A stretch of 9,115 nucleotides of DNA from NCBI GenBank assembly GCA_035352715.1, contig DAOPYE010000097.1, positions 1 through 9,115 of the forward strand. Direction: 5' to 3'. Shown here piece after piece: positions 6,772 through 9,115 of this stretch. A model generated the notes under the pieces. It saw nothing but the letters and a program-made list of their open reading frames with translations. It made no database searches and had not been told where the DNA came from. Origin of the DNA: DAOPYE01 sp035352715. GTDB lineage: Bacteria > Acidobacteriota > Holophagae > Holophagales > Holophagaceae. The position numbers and the translations under genes were made by a program. How positions within the stretch are numbered: the stretch's first letter is position 1; each line of letters opens with the position of its first letter.

Positions 6772-7910
6772 GCGGTCTCTCCCGTGGCGCGGCCCTGCCT
6801 GGAAAGGCGCAGCGCGAAGTGGATCAGCAGGCCCAGGCTCACCATGACGCAGGACACATAGGGCAGCAGCCATCCGGGATTGGATACGACCTGCAGCACC
6901 GAAACCTTGTCGCCGCTGAATCCGGCCTGGTAGAAGGCGCGGCCTTGGTATCGGAACGGGTGATTCATGGAGATGAACACCTCGCGGTTGGTTCGCGTCT
7001 TGGTGTCATTCAGGCGCACGCGGCTTGCGAAGCTCTTGGGGATATCGGTGCCGGGATACCGCTCGTGTTGGAAGTGCGTGAGCGTGAATGCGAAAGGCAG
7101 GGCGACTCGCTGGGGGCGAAGGGCCAGTTCAAACGTGCGACCGCCGACGGTGAAGGTTTGAGTTTCGATATCGGTGGAAATAAGCCACACGCCGCAGCTC
7201 TGGCCATTGATGAAGGGCTCCACCCAGGCCGCGGGCTGGGCTTCATCGCTGGGGCGAACGGCGCGTGCTGTGCAATCCAGACCCGCGCCGGCGGTGGCAG
7301 GATTCCCTGTGTCCCCAGGCGATCGGGGCACCAGTTCGCCGTGGGGGATGAACCGTTCGATACGGATCCCGATGGATGCATCCCGCGTCGGCACCAGGCC
7401 GCTTCGCAAGCGGTGCTCGGGGATGATCGCGGTCGAGGCATTTCCCGATGCGTCCCTCAGCGCCAGTTCGCACGCCCTCGGGTTCTCGGCGTAATCCCGG
7501 CTCTGCCCTTCCTGAAGCCGCATGCGCAGATCCTGCTGCAATGCGCCGGTCACGAATTCGCCCACGAGGAACAGCGCCATGCCCGCATGGATGAGCCACA
7601 GCCCGGCCTTGCGGGGCGCGTGTCCCAGGTGCTGGGTGCAGCCCGCGATCAGATTCACCGCAAGCAACAACCCCACGAGTGCTCCGCCGGGGAAGACGGG
7701 GAGGCCCAAGTGAGCGCCGCTGGGCGTCCACTTGACGAAGAAGGGGCGCATGAAGAGGTTCACCGCGGCGAAGGTCCCCATGCGCACCTGTGCGAAGGTG
7801 CAGAGCAGCACCAGCGCCATCATCAATCCCAGCAGGAGGAGGGTCAGCTTCGGGGATGCCAGCACATTCCAAGCGCGGCGCAGCAGCGGAAATGAAGGGC
7901 TTGAATGCAT
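6768..7910 (-). CDS. resB: System II cytochrome c biogenesis protein ResB/Ccs1
   Basis: This is a 380-residue partner of CcsA in the System II haem export and cytochrome c synthase complex; it is thought to chaperone or hold apocytochrome c on the periplasmic side. Membrane segments lie at about 21-41, 72-94, 102-122 (with His108 in LWLIHAGM) and 345-367. A large periplasmic domain spans 125-340. The C-terminal signature is clear: FISMNHPFRYQGRAFYQAGF, then VLQVVSNPGWLLPYVSC and the last helix. Length is somewhat short but within the range for bacterial ResB. ATG at 7910 has AGGA seven bases upstream (TCCT at 7918-7921 on the + strand). The gene is coupled to ccsA by a 4-bp overlap and follows pssA after 45 bp, a gap with no terminator-like hairpin. 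Confidence 0.93.
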   Translation of the reverse strand: MHSSPSFPLLRRAWNVLASPKLTLLLLGLMMALVLLCTFAQVRMGTFAAVNLFMRPFFVKWTPSGAHLGLPVFPGGALVGLLLAVNLIAGCTQHLGHAPRKAGLWLIHAGMALFLVGEFVTGALQQDLRMRLQEGQSRDYAENPRACELALRDASGNASTAIIPEHRLRSGLVPTRDASIGIRIERFIPHGELVPRSPGDTGNPATAGAGLDCTARAVRPSDEAQPAAWVEPFINGQSCGVWLISTDIETQTFTVGGRTFELALRPQRVALPFAFTLTHFQHERYPGTDIPKSFASRVRLNDTKTRTNREVFISMNHPFRYQGRAFYQAGFSGDKVSVLQVVSNPGWLLPYVSCVMVSLGLLIHFALRLSRQGRATGETA

Positions 7911-7955
7911 GAGGCGATCCTGGGGAGAGATCCTGCCTTTGTTTGCATGCTTCTT

Positions 7956-8834
7956 CTAGGCTTCCGTGTCCTCGTCTTCTTCCTGGGGCTCGTGGCTTTC
8001 AACGTGGGCGTGCTTCATGGGCGGCTGGATGCCGCGCCAGCCCAGGCGCCACGCGACGTTGAGCGCCAGCGTCACCGCGATGTAGACCAGGAAGAACCAG
8101 AAGGGGAATTCCGTCGGGAAGACGATCAGCAGGGACAGCAAGCCGATGAAGGCCAGGGTGATGACCAAGCGCGCGCTGGGGGTTGCGGGCAGCTTTTTGA
8201 AGCTGGGAAAGCGCACGGTGGAAACCATGAGCGTGCCCACCACGAACAGTTCCGCGGCGTAGAGATAGGCGTTGAAGGCGGTCTGGGGCGACGAAGGCCA
8301 GCAGAGGATGACGGCCGCCACGGCGCCCGCGCCCGCGGGGATGGGCAGGCCCACGAAGAACCGCGCATCCACGGAACCCACCTGGACATTGAAGCGTGCC
8401 AATCGAAGCGCACCGCAGGCCACGAAGAAGAAGCTCGCGGCCCAGCCCACGGCCCGCAGATGATGATCCGCCAGCCCCAGCTGGAAGAACCCGTAGCGGT
8501 AGGCCAGGATGGCGGGTGCCATGCCGAAGCTCAGCACGTCCGCCAGCGAGTCGAGCTGGACGCCGAATTCGGTAGCGGTGTTGGTGGCGCGGGCCACGCG
8601 GCCATCGGTCGCGTCGAAGATGCCCGCAGCCAGCAGCAGGATGGCCGCCATCCGGAAATAGGAGCTGGGGTCATCCCCGGCTGCGTTGCTGGCGGCGTTG
8701 ATGGACATCACGACGCTGGAGAATCCGCAGAGGATCGATAGCAGGGTCAGCGCCGACGGCAGTGCGAACTTCGACTTCTGCACGGCTCTCCGGCGGCGTT
8801 CACGGCGTTCTTCGGGAGTCAGTCGCTTTCGCAT
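7956..8834 (-). CDS. pssA: CDP-diacylglycerol--serine O-phosphatidyltransferase
   Basis: This is a 292-residue integral membrane enzyme that makes phosphatidylserine from CDP-diacylglycerol and L-serine, the precursor of phosphatidylethanolamine. The CDP-alcohol phosphotransferase motif is complete: Asp74, Asp77-Gly78, Ala81-Arg82, Gly91, Asp95, Asp99 (DATDGRVAR, then GVQLDSLADVLSFG). Other family hallmarks are FALPSALTLLSILCGF at 23-38, GALRLARFNV at 141-150, FVGLPIPAGA, and STVRFPSFKKL. About seven to eight hydrophobic helices are visible. The N-terminus is strongly basic (RKRLTPEERRERRRR) and the C-terminus is acidic (QEEDEDTEA). The start is uncertain: ATGs at 8834, 8852 and 8867 are all possible and none has a strong ribosome-binding site. 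I chose 8834 because the sequence from there looks family-like. The open frame extends to 9104 but that part runs antisense to mnmG and is not family-like. It is the first gene of a probable pssA-resB-ccsA transcript. Confidence 0.92.
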   Translation of the reverse strand: MRKRLTPEERRERRRRAVQKSKFALPSALTLLSILCGFSSVVMSINAASNAAGDDPSSYFRMAAILLLAAGIFDATDGRVARATNTATEFGVQLDSLADVLSFGMAPAILAYRYGFFQLGLADHHLRAVGWAASFFFVACGALRLARFNVQVGSVDARFFVGLPIPAGAGAVAAVILCWPSSPQTAFNAYLYAAELFVVGTLMVSTVRFPSFKKLPATPSARLVITLAFIGLLSLLIVFPTEFPFWFFLVYIAVTLALNVAWRLGWRGIQPPMKHAHVESHEPQEEDEDTEA

Positions 8835-8948
8835 CGTCCCAGTGTAAGGCATGGCGGGGGATGTCATGAATGTCGCTTCGAATTCCGTGGGGCCTTCGAT
8901 CACGAGCAGAACTCTTCGCCTCCCGTAGAATGGGATCGGGGAGAAGGC
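8835..8948. promoter_or_regulatory. Divergent intergenic region between pssA and mnmG
   Basis: This 114-bp gap must hold promoters for both directions unless pssA starts further upstream (8852 or 8867). On the + strand, TAGAAT at 8926-8931 is a reasonable -10 hexamer for mnmG and would give a leader of about 11 bases. No good -35 stands at the right distance. No convincing sigma-70 pair was seen for pssA, and there is no strong inverted repeat. Confidence 0.35.
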
Positions 8949-9115
8949 ATGCATCTGGTCGTCATCGGTGGGGGACACGCGGGCATCGAGGCTTCGCACA
9001 TCGCGGCGCGCATGGGGATGAATACGACCCTGCTGACGCTGAACCTGGATCAGATCGGCCAGATGAGCTGCAACCCCAGCATCGGCGGGGTGGGCAAGGG
9101 CCACATGGTGCGCGA
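8949..9115 (+). CDS. mnmG: tRNA uridine-5-carboxymethylaminomethyl modification enzyme MnmG/GidA (3' partial)
   Basis: The first 55 codons are visible and the gene runs off the right edge; full-length MnmG is usually around 620 residues. With MnmE it installs the carboxymethylaminomethyl group on wobble U34 of certain tRNAs, using FAD, NADH and a folate one-carbon donor. The FAD-binding loop is at residues 5-15 (VIGGGHAGIEA). The GidA signature follows at about 37-55 (GQMSCNPSIGGVGKGHMVR). ATG 8949 has GGGGAG (8938-8943) five bases upstream. The lead before the Gly-rich loop is very short (MHLVV), but the ribosome-binding site supports this start. The gene is divergent from pssA. Confidence 0.95.
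   Translation, partial: MHLVVIGGGHAGIEASHIAARMGMNTTLLTLNLDQIGQMSCNPSIGGVGKGHMVR

Noticed and set aside
6772..6873. N-terminal extension of CcsA up to 6873
   Set aside because: It would overlap resB by over 100 bp in another frame. The ATGA overlap at 6768-6771 gives a far more typical coupled start.
7911..7955. Direct repeat GATCCTG (7916-7922 and 7929-7935) in the pssA-resB gap as a regulatory site
   Set aside because: It is only seven bases, repeated once, and one copy contributes the resB ribosome-binding site; chance is enough to explain it.
4858..8741. Several long + strand open frames (304, 359, 358 and 278 residues) opposite ccsA, resB and pssA
   Set aside because: All are antisense to strongly identified conserved genes. 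They show a Gly/Arg/Gln/His-rich composition typical of shadow frames in GC-rich DNA.
8835..9104. N-terminal extension of PssA up to 9104
   Set aside because: It would run antisense through the start of mnmG, is not hydrophobic or family-like, and PssA proteins normally begin shortly before the FALPSALTLL helix.

Overview
The window looks like chromosomal DNA from a GC-rich, Gram-negative bacterium. The pointers are an outer-surface adhesin-like protein, a lipoprotein, and a System II (ResB/CcsA) cytochrome c maturation pair. The mix of a Geobacter-style single-loop dockerin tail, an Ig/FN3-rich surface protein and a large CcsA with a soluble N-terminal domain would fit Acidobacteriota of the Holophagae/Geothrix type or a Desulfuromonadales-like organism. 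This placement is inference from protein style only.

Region 1 (2-3336, + strand) is a two-gene surface cluster. The first gene enters from the left edge and is incomplete at its 5' end. It encodes a long modular protein: FN3, a glutamine-amidotransferase-like fold, a string of Ig-like modules, and a C-terminal dockerin-like module. Only a few bases downstream is a small lipoprotein whose body resembles a cohesin. Together they could form a membrane-anchored cohesin and its dockerin-bearing partner, a non-cellulosomal surface docking pair. This is the most interesting part of the window.

Region 2 (3337-4981, + strand) begins with a 79-bp gap that holds a run of ten C and a perfect 14-bp inverted repeat. 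A secreted GH5-type glycoside hydrolase (mannanase-like) with a C-terminal FN3-like module follows. Its last 46 bp overlap the 3' end of the convergent ccsA gene.

Region 3 (4936-8834, - strand) reads pssA, resB, ccsA in the direction of transcription. PssA makes phosphatidylserine. ResB and CcsA form the haem-export and cytochrome c synthase complex of System II. The resB stop and ccsA start overlap by 4 bp, so they are almost certainly cotranslated; pssA lies 45 bp upstream and may share the transcript.

Region 4 (8835-9115) is a 114-bp divergent intergenic gap followed by the first 55 codons of mnmG (gidA), a tRNA wobble-uridine modification enzyme, which runs off the right edge. I saw no tRNA, rRNA, CRISPR array, insertion sequence or phage gene. 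The housekeeping part (regions 3-4) is ordinary; the accessory interest lies in 2-3415.
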